From assembly GCF_041260155.1 (NCBI RefSeq), contig NC_091947.1, positions 841,001 through 905,000 on the forward strand: 64,000 nucleotides of DNA, given 5' to 3'. The notes below the pieces were generated by a model. It was not told the DNA's origin, ran no database searches, and was given only the letters and a program-made list of their open reading frames with translations. Positions 44,626-56,659 of the stretch are shown piece after piece. The stretch is from Ptychodera flava. Its lineage: Eukaryota > Hemichordata > Enteropneusta > Ptychoderidae. The translations under genes and the position numbers were made by a program. Each line of letters begins with the position of its first letter. Within the stretch, counting starts at the first letter, position 1.

Positions 44626-47600
44626 ATGCATCTACAACTGAGAAATTATCAACAACCCAAAGTGAGCCACGGACCAAGGAGATGTCCCGCGGACGAAGAG
44701 GGCGCCGTGCAAGATTCTGGATCAGTTGTTGGTCATGTCAACAGGATGGGCGAATTGACGGACGCTTCACTCACTACTACAGATCTGATAACTGTTAGGG
44801 AAAACCCTACTTCGGAACCTTCTTCGTTGGCAACGGGGAATGAGAACCCTGCCCTTGAACTACACAAACAACTTCTTCTCCTAGAATTGGATGTTCTTCA
44901 AATGAAGATTAACCAAATTTATCGAAAGTTCGTAAGTCTTTCTTTAAGATTTCATGTACGTGATGTGCTGTAAAACGCTGGAGGGATGGATAAATTGTTA
45001 AAAAGTATCTGAAGTGTTACCAGTGGAGTTTTAATTTCAAGACTTTGAAGCTGAGAAAAAAATGTGGCGGTACAGAAAAAAATGTGTAGCCTGCTAACGC
45101 TGAGAAAAATCTTGGAAGGCAAAAATTATTTGCATATTCTTGTTCTAACTACCTCAAAGATCCACTGATATGTCCTTACACATCATACTATTGGAAGTTC
45201 ATTGTCAAGCAGTATTATGTATATGGCCATGCCTGCATCATACTACCGAAGTATATTCGTATAGTTCATATAGAACATGTGTCTGTAGCTAGCTTTATGA
45301 GTTTGTGAGGTTACGTTCAAGGGTTTTGCGATTGCAGATTGCGGTAAAAGTGTTCGCTCTTAATGGGTGGTTGGTATTAGTTTTCTAGTATTGACGTGAA
45401 AGGGTAATTTTTTAGGCTTGTGGGGATAATTTATTCTGTTTGTCAGTGAGCAATAAAAAAAAAAACAGCGCTGGCGAACAGGTAGCAGGGTTCCCCTCAA
45501 ATGTTCATTTTGTTCAAACTACCCCACAACAAACAGCCTTTACATATTAAAAATTAGTAAGTTTAATTTCCTGTAATTAAATGGTTAGCTACCCCTCAGA
45601 CTCTTTCAGTCTAGCTTCTATCTCGTTGACATGTTTCCCAAAGTGCATTTTGAATCTATGGAAACCAACGGAAAGACGTTGGAATTCCTACGAAGCCATG
45701 TATAAGGGGCAGTGGCGTCTTTCCATTCCTTCGTTTAACATAGTAAAGCGCCCTCTATAATTTCCATTTTCACGCTCGAGCCGTTATATTAGAGCCATGG
45801 ACTGAACGTATTTCTCTCGTTTCGTATCTTGTTTATTTGTATATTGCGTATATATGAAAAAGTTCACTGAAAATTCCACAACTGTATTGAATAATGTCAG
45901 GGTATGATTGTAGAAGTTGGCGGAGAAAGTTTGGCGAGACGTCAAATGACCATTTTGGCTTTGAAAGTGGGAGTGACCTTCGACAGTCACATTTCAGAAT
46001 TGTCGTTCAATTGGGTTCATCAGAGTTTTTTGCACTTTAACGTGCTCACTGAAAGTTAAAGGGATAAATATGTACCGCCATTTAAAGTTGCGGTTATGGT
46101 TTATTATTAACGAATTAACACCTTTTTACACAAAGTTCTTACTGTTGAGTCTAATCTAAGTGTTCTCCTCTGTGAATCCCGATCGACTGGTTGTCCATCT
46201 TTGCAGAAAATGTTATTATAACTTCAATCACACGATCATTTGCAAAACCCAATTACTTTGTGAGAAATTCTAGGGGACTCAGATTCAAAATTCTGATTTC
46301 ACTCAAAACACTATTTTTATATCTTCTCGAAAGAGTTTCTTAAGTTTGCTCTTTCTGCCTTTTCGTGCTCAGAAAATCGAGTGTCGGGACCCACTGCTGA
46401 CTGATGAAGGCGACAATCGGATGGAGTTGAATTACATCGAGGCATTGGACATGCCGATTCCATTATCACGTCATAGATCGCTAACCAAAGTAAGTGTGAA
46501 GACTGATCAATGACTTGGTCGGTAAAGACTAAAATATGCGTGTCCGGTCACGCGACCTATCGTATTCAAGATCCCTAACCCTAAACTTCCCATCTTTTCA
46601 TCACTGATGATTTTGCCAACTTTTGATTTTTATTGATAGACCGCAGCCCATTAAAATTAAAAAAAAATACAATAGTTCCCGTACGACCTATTTCCTGCAG
46701 TCATGTTGACAGAAATACGCATGTTTTTGGCCTCAGAGTGTATTGCATGATGGATATATCCCTTGAACTATGCAGTGTTTAATTGAAGTTGAAATAGATA
46801 CATTGCGTTGAAAACTATACTATTGTTTGAAATTCAGATAAATTCGCACAACCTGTTTGCAAGTCAAGAATGCAATACTTTGAGGTGTTCCTGGTGCATT
46901 TTGATTTAATCGGTACCAACATGAATTTAGGGTTAAGTGAGGCAATCGAGGACTAAACCTCCAGAATTTCTGCCTTTTTGCTCAAGCGCACTGTTGGTAC
47001 TCGTTTTTGATATTTTACAACTCCTTATTTAGTACTAGTCACCCAAAGGTAAAAATATCAAGTCTGGGGATTAAACTTTTATGCACGTCTTAGAATGAAT
47101 GATAGGCTCCTATGAGTAATCCTATCGGAGATCCCCTTGTGTCGTTTAAGTTGTTTTTCGAGTTTTATCGATCGTTCTATAACTCTTACTCCTGTTTGTT
47201 TTTAAAAGAGTAACTTTACTCTGACTTATTTTGCATTTTTTTGATCTTCAGGGGAGATATGAACTTCTTCATCACCGTCGAAGTTTACGATGGTTCCAGC
47301 AATTCTTTGGTGTGATCAACACCAACCGCACTCATGGCTTGACGGATACCTGTGCAAGTTTTCCAGGAATACGGTACTTCCTCGAACGCGCAATTCTAAA
47401 AATTAACTTAATGGTAAGTTCATTGTTTTTGCATTTTTACCATATCGCACATAATTTTTCGCACCAAAGGGAAGGAATTTCAGCTATGGAGTCGGCAGTC
47501 ACGCTCTAATACTACCGAGAAAAAACATAACAAGCAGTCTTTACTGCTAACTAGATTTCAAGCACAAACTTTCCTTCCCTTAAAACAATAAAACAAACTC

Positions 47601-48311
47601 GGAAAACATGGATTGCAGAGAATTCGAAGGTGTTCTTGACTATTTTGTTCACTTTTACAGAATTCAATATATTCATAATGCGGTACTCAATATCCGACTA
47701 ACTGAATGAAGCGCGACGTCAAAAATAACAAAAGTGACTCAAATACCATGAATGCGATCGCATTCGGAAAACTTCAACAATTTACCATGACCACAAGCAA
47801 AAGCGCCGCCTATGGTCAGTCTTGTGATATGTCAAATTCTCAATACTAAACATTCTCTCTTCTTTCGATGTAGTTATTCTTGAGAGGTTTTGCAAAAAAT
47901 GCTGCCGACGACACTGTTCAGAGCCTTAGTTTCCAACCAGATGAGGTGAATGTTACCGTGGTAGATAAGGTTTTCAAGCAATTTTCAGTCTACATTACGA
48001 ATTGCAAGATCGGCATCGCAAGACTTCCTCTGAACAGGACGGTTGTGGCTGATGATATTGAATCAATCAGTACAGCCGCTGAAGAACTAGTTATACCTAC
48101 AAGACCGATGAGCAACACCAATACCTTCTCAACGTCAAACACGGCGACAGACGGGAGTGTGGAAGGCATCGTTTTGGAGCCAACAAATGTTCGCTCTCAG
48201 AGGAACACTGGAGTTGAGGTCTCGAGAACTGTTCCTGATGGTCATTATTACACAGATGACATTGCACTTTCTTGCGATACGTTTGATATTTCAATTGTGG
48301 CTGACTTGTGA
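44626..48311 (+). CDS. unrecognised four-exon gene, probably secreted, helix-rich
   Basis: Exons are 44626-44931, 46373-46489, 47252-47413 and 47874-48311 (stop TGA), all joined in phase 0 at good GT-AG sites. The product has a predicted long helix (LHKQLLLLELDVLQMKINQI), then KIECRDPLL, a basic helix (YELLHHRRSLRWFQQFFGVI), TDTCASFPG, a third (RYFLERAILKINLMLFLRGF) and a fourth (VDKVFKQFSVYITNCKIGI), then a Thr/Ser-rich tail. Several NxT sites and conserved-looking cysteines suggest secretion. A typical signal sequence (VVLTFLLTHAVWIASAAS) lies at 44545-44605 but in another frame and without its own clean ATG. The start is therefore uncertain: either the true 5' end is mis-assembled (ATG at 44534 followed by a T6 run) or the leader is in an unseen exon. 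I do not recognise the family. A four-helix secreted factor is a guess. Confidence 0.6.
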
Positions 48312-49129
48312 GACAGAACAAAAGCGTTATCTCGATTGGATATATTTTCCTGACTGAGACGCATTTCAGTTGATGTGCTCTTTCCTTTATATATCTATTA
48401 GATAAGTTGTATGTTTATTGAATAGCTTTTGAACTTGACACTTTCTTGGTGTTCATTCTGCAGCTTCAGGCTCATCGATACCATGTCGACTCCTACAACC
48501 ACATGAGCGCAAACAGCGTTTACCGATGATATTCGTTAGATGTCCAATCGTCCGCACTGACTGAAAAGAGGCTATCGCATTTGTCCGCCTTTGTATCCCG
48601 TATATGACGATGGTTGTGGAATGTTTGATATTGTATCAACATATAAAGAAATGACAATTTACCCTTTGTGAATAATTCATTCCTGCATATTGATCTGTCC
48701 TTAAATTTACATTCCTGATTTCCTGAGATAAATTGTAACTATATTAGTTTTGCTCTTAGACTATTAAACACACATTGTATCATTATTCAAAAGCTCAAAG
48801 TGATATTATCAAGCTTTCTCCTACTTGTGTATGAGGGTTTCCATACTTCCTCACTGAACCGTATTGCGCTCAGCGTTAAAGTTGTGTGTTCGGGCGCACG
48901 TTGCCTCCTGAGCTTGTATATAGTTCACGGAGAAACCAGAAATTCTGAAATTTGTCATTTTCGTCCCGTTTGTTAGTGAGCCGGTGAACTTGGGAAAAGA
49001 TACAGAATTTGGCTTTCTTGAAAATTCCGCACCGATACTAATTTGCTACTTCAATGTCACGTGCGAAAGGACCATCACGCATCAGTCAAAAAAAATAAAA
49101 ACTGAATCTTCTTTGCGCAAAAGCATGCA
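48312..49129. other. 3' flank of the four-exon gene
   Basis: Presumed 3' untranslated and intergenic sequence. Nothing further is recognised. Confidence 0.4.
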
Positions 49130-49399
49130 CACTTAGGGGCAACATCAAAAGTTCAATGAAGGATAAAAAACAATTCTTTTAGTTTGGGGTGGGGGTGGGG
49201 GTTGACCTAAAAAAGTTTCTATCCTACAAATCGATTTAAGGTAAAAATTGCCAGGGGAATGAATATTTTGAAAAAATAGAGCAGAAATGCACACTTTCGT
49301 GTTGAAGCCAGCGGCCAGCGGGGGGAGTTGTTTTAACACGGTGCAGAGCTGCATCTGGCCTAGTTAGTGTAAACAATGCAGGCTGTTGGCTTCTGTTGC

Positions 49400-49433
49400 A
49401 CCATAGACGGTAGTTTCTCTACTGTCTATGGTT
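49400..49433. repeat. short hairpin ACCATAGACGGTAG / CTACTGTCTATGGT
   Basis: A 14-bp inverted repeat with one mismatch and a 6-base loop, a relative of the hairpin at 21842. Confidence 0.5.
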
Positions 49434-49672
49434 GCACTCGGAATTTATAATTGTATTTTGCTACATTTCTGGTGCACGTGTAGTCCGCCTGAATGGAGCA
49501 GTGTGAACTGAGTTGTTACAACCACCAGGACAGTTGAGATAGTTTTTATGCCTCTGGAAGGAGAAACCTGGACTTTATTGTTGTTGTTCTTGTTCATTCA
49601 TTGATAAACTTCAAGTTTGTTGTTAGTATGTTGTATTTACATTGGATGAAACACAAAGTGTGTTCCCAATCT

Positions 49673-50205
49673 TAAGCCCCACTAGCTGTATCTTTTAGCA
49701 TTATTTTTATGATTTTACTTTCAAACTAAAATAAGTTGGTGACAATGTAGTCATTTAGGTCTGTGTACACACTTATTATTAACTACCTGCCGGGGCTATA
49801 TATGCAATTTTGAACAAGATAAAGATTACACTGCGATTAAATGTTCGCCCAAACATTAAATCACAGCCCCATGCAGAAAAGCTAAAACCCTTGATACTAT
49901 GCATATCTGCACTGAAATCTTCATATAAACTGCACAGAGTAGTCCAATGTAATGCATAGGGGTGAATGTTTTCAACTGTGACACTGTATGTTCTGATTCC
50001 TTTTTAATATTACCATTTTTTGAAAATGCCAGGAAATCAAAATGACCGTTACAATTTTAATTTACATGTCAAATGTTTCTGAAAGGAATGGTTTCCTAAT
50101 GTAGTAAAAGTTCATATCTCTTCAGAGGTAGATTTCAGAAAGGAGAGAATAGGTAGATAATTTGAGGTCAACAAATTTCAAGAGTTACAGCAAGTGGGGC
50201 TTTAA
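49673..50205 (-). mobile_element. AGCCCC-end element, copy 2 (inverted, uninterrupted)
   Basis: Left TTAAGCCCCACTAGCTGTA and right TACAGCAAGTGGGGCTTTAA match the ends of the element at 32461. Interior text near the left end (gcattatttttatgattttactttcaaac) matches the reverse complement of the right part of copy 1. One A is missing from the left TTAA junction. Confidence 0.75.
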
Positions 50206-51040
50206 CGATGCATTACTTTATTTCACCCCTAAATTGACTGATCCTTAGCTTCGCTTTACATAGAAAGAGCCTGGCAACAGGTTCAATATAAGTCATTAAG
50301 TTTCTAGGGGGGTGGGGGGGGGGGTTCGGGGAAACTAAGGGAATTAAGTTTTTTATCCTACATTGAACTTTTGACGTCACCCCTTAGTGGTGTTGTTTGT
50401 TGCTTACCTATATATCCCGCAATTGCGTTGGTGGGAGGGCATCATGCGTCCGTGTGAGAAAAAAAACCCAGCCAACTCAGAGTTTCGCTGCTGGTAGGTT
50501 TTAAATCTGAGGACAGTTAACAAAGTATCATGAGCCATTAGATCTTTGAAGGATACAGAAAGTCTGCCTAAGACTGGAAAGTGGTGATTTTTGACGAAAA
50601 GTAAAAGCTGAAGACTGACCAAAAAGTGGGTAAATTTAGGGGAAATTACAATAGTATACAGATTGCCAGAAAACGGAAAAAAGTAATTTGCCAAAATTCG
50701 AACTTTCGAAAGCTATCAGTTCAGTGATTCAGACGAAAGCAGTTTCGACTAGATAGAAATTTGAGATTTATATATGAACATTTCACCCTCTTTTATCATT
50801 TTGCCCACATCATAAATTTCGGAAATTGCCGTTTGGCAAGAACTCAGAAGAAGAGTGGTTTTATGGGAAATGGTCATGACCATTAATTCATTTTCGCGAT
50901 GGTTTCATTGATCATGTCTAAAACCGGGGTCGAATATGTGCATGGTCACCCATTCATTCAGTATCTTTCGACATGTCAAACAATACAAGTAGTATCTCAC
51001 ATCAAGCAAAATTCATGAAAAAATGGCCGACTTTGTCCCT

Positions 51041-51196
51041 TTAAAGGTATACTGTCACCTGTTCCAATTTTGCCACAGTTACCATAGAAAATCTAACCAA
51101 TCACAAGCGCCCTCACATGGGCATTTTGAATACCAAGGAACGCCCCTATGACCATATATGGGCATATTTGGATTACAGGTGACTGTATACCCTTAA
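51041..51196. mobile_element. 156-bp TTAA-flanked MITE (GGTATACTGTCACCTG ends)
   Basis: TTAA-AGGTATACTGTCACCTGT at the left and ACAGGTGACTGTATACCC-TTAA at the right form 18-bp inverted repeats with two mismatches. It lies 42 bases from CACAGTA copy 3. Confidence 0.75.
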
Positions 51197-51233
51197 TACC
51201 CACCAACAATCTCAAAAGTATTTCAAGTACACA

Positions 51234-51859
51234 CTGTCCACAGTACAATAAATTACCCACAATTCTCTTTGATTTGCATCCATGAAGGTTACTTTTCTAA
51301 AAACTTTTTCAGTTCTGCATGTAAGCACTAATGTTCAGCATCAGAATAATTGTTAAATAATATCCAGTAAAAGTACGTTTAGAAATTTCAGCAAAAGTTT
51401 CAAAATAACCATTAAACAACCATGGAGTCATGTTCTGTAGGTATTACAAATGCCATACTTTTTAGGCGGCAAGTTATGACGAACTGAAGGGGTCATTCTC
51501 TGAGAAAACTTAGAATGCAAATTTCTTTTGTCATTTCCATTGGAAAAAATCCTTTTGTTTCAAAAACAGATGCAACTGGTCTCCCTACTTTCCATCACAT
51601 TATTCTGTATGGCTGAAGACACAATCAGTGGAAAATTTTACAAAAATGCTATCTCCTCTCTCAATCTTGCATAATTTTCAAATCATTTGAAATGAGAATT
51701 GAGAAGAATGGTGTTCTTAAAAGTACGTTTTCAGAATTTTTACAACTAGTCTATGAATTTGTTTACACATGGGAGACCTGGTACTGGTAGACTTATCTGG
51801 GGAATCTCTGAGGATACAAATCGCAATGAATTATGAGAAATTTACAGTACTGTGCCGTC
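51234..51859 (-). mobile_element. CACAGTA-end transposon, copy 3 (inverted)
   Basis: The element proper is 51239-51854 (616 bp) and runs opposite to copies 1 and 2: it starts CACAGTACAATAAATTACCC and ends TTTACAGTACTGTG. Flanks are CTGTC and CCGTC, four of five identical, consistent with an aged 5-bp target duplication. Confidence 0.8.
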
Positions 51860-52197
51860 ATAATAATTTTGAAGTCACCTTTTTCCCAATATTAATGCAT
51901 TCCATCCGCAGAGGTGGTGGCTGTATATGGACATGTCAATGTTCAAAGGTCAACCTATCCATGGCGGGATTGACCTTTTGATGATCCGCATAGTCACACG
52001 CTACCCCGCCCGCGCCACAGTTTAATAGCTGCGTTTCCACAGCTAGATAGCTACCACCCCTCGGAGTTCAAGTTTCTGGTTGTAATAGAATCGCCGAGGC
52101 CGGTGTTGGTGATTGTCATTGACTCTATTTGACCTCTTTCATCCTTTCATCGGCTGCGCACGTCCGACATCCTCGCAGACAGTCATCTACAATACAC

Positions 52198-54060
52198 TAA
52201 GGGATGGACCATTAGATCTTGGGAGGGGGGGGTGGTCACAATGAAATTGTGAAAATTTTTTTTTTACTATTGTAAATTTCTGAATTTTTTTTTTTCCAAT
52301 TGAGATTAGCTGTGCAAATTTTTTTTTTCAGAGTAAATTTTCAGATTTATAATTTTTTTTTTAGTTCGTCGCTGTCTGAAGATAAGAGGGCAAAGATGTG
52401 GTGCCAAGCACCACAAGCGGCCACGAAGCGGTCACGGCGGGGGGGGGGGGGGGGGGGGAGGTCAGGAGAGGGGTGTCCCCTTGCTGCTGTTGGAGCTTTT
52501 GAAATATAGAGATTAAAATGGTGTTATTTGGTGGCACTTGGGGAGTACTTTTGCGGGGGAGGTCAGGAGGGGGTGTCCCCCTCCTGCCGTTGGAGCTTTT
52601 GAAAAATAGAGATTATAATGGTGTTATTTGGTGGCACTTGGGGAGTATTTTTGCGGGGGGAGGTCAGGAGGGGGGTGTCCCCCCTCCTGCTGTTGGAGCT
52701 TTTGAAAAATAGAGATTATAATGGTGTTATTTGGTGGCACTGGGGAGTATTTTTGGGGGGGGAGGTCAGGAGGGGGGTGTCCCCCCTCCTGCCGTTGGAG
52801 CTTTTGAAAAATAGAGATTATAATGGTGTTATTTGGTGGCACTTGGGGAGTATTTTTGCGGGGGGAGGTCAGGAGGGGGGTGTCCCCCCTCCTGCTGTTG
52901 GAGCTTTTGAAAAATAGAGATAAAAATGGTGTTATTTGGTTTACTATTTTGGTTTCCTGGCTTCCCTTTCTACTGCGTGGTGAAATGCCTACATTCACCC
53001 CACCAAACATCATGCATATCTCATGATTTACAATTAATTTTGACAAGCTGAGAAGCTAAAATAAGCTAAATAATATAGTTAAAATTGCATATTTGTGTTT
53101 TTAGAGCAATTGATGCACTTTTTTGATCAAAGAAACATCTATTTCTCTGTAGCAGCATGTCCAAATTGATTGGATGTGTATAGATGTGTTGAAATTTCAA
53201 TATTTGTCTGAAAGGGCTTGTCCAATTTCTTTGAAATTTGCTACACAAAACGATTATTCATGCAGATTTATTCAGTATTTGCTATCGAGAAACTTCCAAA
53301 GTTCAACCCTTTTGTGTGTTTTTGTGTTGGGATTTGTTGGATAGATGGCATTCTACGTACGGTAGTGTATATGTTGAATGTTAAAACATGTGTTGCTGTT
53401 GTTTTTTGAGGCTGTTTTTTGAGAAAAAAAGAATTGAAAATGCCTTTTTAAAAGCAAAATAACACATAATGACTTGATATGTTGTTTTATCATTATTGAC
53501 GTGTTTCTACTTGTTCACCCATTCTTGCATTCATCATTGCAATAAAATGCTGTGAAAAAAATGAAACTGATGTAGCCTGCATCTGTTTACCTTGATCTTA
53601 AAAGGCAAATACAACTTTCTGTCTTGACAACCATACCATAGTTTCAATGTTTTACCTAGTGTACCTGCTTGGTTTGTACGCAGGAAACAAGTAGAAAACA
53701 GGCTCTATAATTTCATAATTTTCAAGTGATCAGAATACAAAAGTCCTGAAAAGCTAAGATAATCACAACTTCCAGTATAAGGGATACAGTCACTCTAAAT
53801 GTATAAATTACAATGAAAAATGTGCCTGGAGGATGTACTAAAAAATACAGAAAGTTGCTTTCAGTCGGTAAAATCTAAAAAAAATTCAAAATTTTAAAGA
53901 CTTTTGCAGATTTTTTTTTTACGCCTTTGTCTTCCGATTTATTTTTTTTTTATTTTGCAAACTAGTTTGAAGATTTTTTTTTTCCTAACTTTTTGCTCTG
54001 AAAATTTTTTTTTTTCTGTTTTGACCACCCCCCCTCCCAAGATCTAATGGTCCGTCCCTA
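52198..54060. mobile_element. 1.86-kb foldback element next to the ATP-grasp start codon
   Basis: AGGGATGGACCATTAGATCT, then TGGGAGGGGGGGTGGTC, at the left is mirrored as GACCACCCCCCCTCCCA, then AGATCTAATGGTCCGTCCCT, at the right. The terminal repeats are about 38 bp, followed by T-rich tracts. The centre holds a 103-bp minisatellite. The right end lies about 9 bases before the ATG of the ATP-grasp gene, so it occupies the 5' leader or promoter. Confidence 0.8.
52430..52930 (+). repeat. 103-bp minisatellite, about 4.5 units
   Basis: Units contain GTGTTATTTGGTGGCACTTG, GGAGTATTTTTGCGGGGG, GGGTGTCCCCCCTCCTGC and TTTTGAAAAATAGAGATTA, and are very alike. G and C runs vary in length between units. 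The array lies wholly inside the foldback element. Confidence 0.9.
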
Positions 54061-54068
54061 ATGTCAAA

Positions 54069-56659
54069 ATGGACAAAGCTGTTATCTTGCTTTTATGTCC
54101 GACCGATAGGGACGAATCTTACGCCTCATTGATAGAGGCACTACCTCAGAGGGTTCTGGATGCTTTCAATTTTCGTGTGGCGAACCGCGGAGAATGGCGC
54201 GATGGGCTGGACCTCGTTAAGTACGTGAAGGCGTGTGAAGATATTGTAGAAAGAGAAAACATTGACCAAGTTATTTGTTTCACCGATGTTGGTGCCTCCG
54301 TAAAAGCCGCCCTAGTCGACAAGTACTCCCACTTGCGGGGACCGTCGATTGAATCCGTGGGCCTAGCCATCCACAAGTACTATACCCGTCAACAGTTAGA
54401 ATCTCCTGAAGTTTCATTGAAGCACACAGTTGTCGATGTTGATACCATCCCTGAAGGTCACTTGTCTGATGTTTTGGACATTGTTGGCATGCCGGCTTTC
54501 TTCAAACCCTGCACTGGAACGGCATCGTTTGGGGTCAGCGAAATCAAGACTCTACGCGATCTTTATGAGCAGATAACCCAATGCCGCAATGTCAGCGGCA
54601 ACCAACACCTTTTTGAGCCTTTCTTTTGCCGATACTTGAACTTGAGAGACTACCCCTTATTTGCCCATAACTGTGCAATTATCGAAGAGCTAGTGAAAGG
54701 CGCAAAGACTCTGACAGTGGACGGTTTTGTCTTCAACAGACAGATACTCCACAGGGCCATATTCGAAAACGTGTATTGGAAAAGTCACCCTTCGGCGTTT
54801 ATGGGTGTTGTGTACCCTCCGTCCAGCGACGTCAGTGGTGAGACGGAGACGCGTCTTTGGAACGTGTTTGACCTTGTGGTCGGTAAAGCCGTAGAGAAAG
54901 GCTTTGACAATCAGTTCATCGACGTGGAAGTATTTCTGAAACCGAATGGAGATGTTAAGTCATGGAGGTCAACCCTCGAATGTTTTCCCAGGCGATACCA
55001 CTGTACAGGATGTGCCTAGAAGATGGTGATCCACTGGTAGTTACCCTGGACAGCAACGTCGGGAAGCAGCCGAAAACCTGCTCTTGGAACGGTTACCATG
55101 GCATTAATGGCTACGTCATCACATTCGGCTCAGGAAAGTGGAAGAACTGTTTGATTTTGAAGAAGCAAGGAAAATGCCGGGGATGTTTTACCACGCCTTT
55201 CCCCTGGAGATGTGATTGGTTTATCAGGAGCTGAAGGGTGTAATCTTGCGTTTGTAAATATCAGAGAGAAATGTCGTAAAGGTATGTGTTTGTCACCATT
55301 CAATTTCTCATGTCATTTTTGTAGTTCGATTATCAAATTACCTATCGTACTATCGTCGGAAGAACGAGGCCCCACGCCAATATGAAAATGGCGCAAACTG
55401 TGATTCATTAACACATTTTTTCAATACAAAACTAGCTGTACCTGTGCATTTATTTGGGTTTGACATTTGATATGAATTTACTACACTAGAATACGGTGAT
55501 AGGGAAGGCATTTGTGTACGAGAAATTTAATTTGGAATGTCGCCCAATTTTTTTTCACTGTACATTATTATCTATGGCTCAATGGTGTATGTTTGTAAAT
55601 TCAATCCACTAGAATAGGGTAATTAGAAGTGCTTAGGTGTGCAACAAATGTGGTACTGAAATTTCGTCAAAAGATATCCGTATGTTATACAAATGAGTCT
55701 CGTGGGCTAACTAAAAAAAAATCAATTTCAAACTAGTATATTTGTTAAGGTAGTATGCACCTCGAAAGTGAAAGACTTAAACTTTTGCTCTAACTTTCCT
55801 CAAGGAATCTTTCAATCATTCTCTTTCAAAATCAAGAATAAAAATAGGGGGTCACCGTGCAAATTTTGGTACTAGAGAAACAAATTATCCAAGATTTACC
55901 GATATTAGAAATTCAAAATGGCCGCCATCCCTGTGTTAACTCTATGGAGAAAAATAAAAATTTTCGAATTTCGAAAAACTAAGCCGGTGAAAAGTTTTCT
56001 ATCACCAAGAGCTTTAAAATGAACCCCCACATGTGGTATATCAGAAGAGAATTGTAAAAGTTTGAGAGTCCGAATGTCTGTCCCCGAGGTGCGTTCTACC
56101 TTAAATTGACTAGTTTGTGTCAATGCCTTTCAGTAGCCCACTGTCTACCTCTTCTGTACATTAACAGTCATTTCTCACATTTTACGGACAGCACTATAGT
56201 ATTCACAAGATTTATCGGTATGATGATTTGCATTGAGTGAAAAGACGGAGGCCCCCTCTTGGCACTGGAATTTTCAAGGCCTTCCCCCTAAATAACCATT
56301 TTTTCATGGCCTCCTAAATTTTCTCTTTCCCCTGCCATAGTCAGTATTAGCGAGATTCGTTAATTGAACTCGTTCTCTGCGTACGCAACAATGGATATAT
56401 GATAATTAGATTGGAGTGGAATAATCTCAGTTACAAGGCGAAACGAATGTGTTGCGTAATTAGGGTCAATGACCTGTTTACTCAGATTGCTTTAAATGGT
56501 CTTGTCTGCCACGTGCACCCATCTTTGAAGTTTCCTTACTTCACACAGTTTTCTACATTTTATTTTATAGATATGCTGAAGCGATACCTAGACGTCTGCA
56601 AGAAGTTACTGAAGAAAAAAGAGTACAGTCCTAATCTGACTGTCGAATTGAATTTATGA
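54069..56659 (+). CDS. ATP-grasp domain protein (two exons, three apparent 1-base losses)
   Basis: Exon 1 runs 54069-55281 and exon 2 56571-56659 (G then AT ATG CTG AAG, stop TGA). The first 300 codons are open: MDKAVILLLCPTDRDES, a pre-ATP-grasp part, then FFKPCTGTASFGVSE, EELVKGAKTLTVDGFV and FIDVEVFLKPNGDVK, followed in the next frame by MEVNPRMFSQAIPLY. The Glu and EVNPR segment is the metal- and ATP-binding signature of carboxylate-amine ligases such as carnosine synthase. Reading then shifts twice more (near 55140, giving KVEELFDFEEARKMPGMFYH, and near 55207, giving GDVIGLSGAEGCNLAFVNI). Each shift is cured by one extra base in a G or C run, so sequencing undercalls are as likely as real decay. 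The substrate is unknown. The intron holds a GGTAG MITE. Confidence 0.75.
55745..56104 (-). mobile_element. GGTAG-end MITE, copy B, in the ATP-grasp intron
   Basis: TTAA-GGTAGTATGCACCTCG at the left and CGAGGTGCGTTCTACC-TTAA at the right. It is the reverse complement of the copy at 22661 with very few differences, so both are fairly young. Confidence 0.85.

Larger units (their letters stand above)
49130..50390. mobile_element. 1.26-kb inverted-repeat element containing an AGCCCC element
   Basis: Left end ACTTAGGGGCAACATC, then AAAAGTTCAATGAAGGATAA; right end TTATCCTACATTGAACTTTT, then GACGTCACCCCTTAGT. The terminal repeats exceed 50 bp with some mismatches, and G-rich tracts lie just inside both. 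The AGCCCC element (49673-50205) sits within it, so this unit is the older of the two. Confidence 0.7.

Noticed and set aside
52618-53046. Frames on both strands over the G-rich minisatellite
   Set aside because: Repeat-driven and open on both strands.
54146-54376. Minus-strand frame within the ATP-grasp gene
   Set aside because: Shadow of the plus-strand coding sequence.
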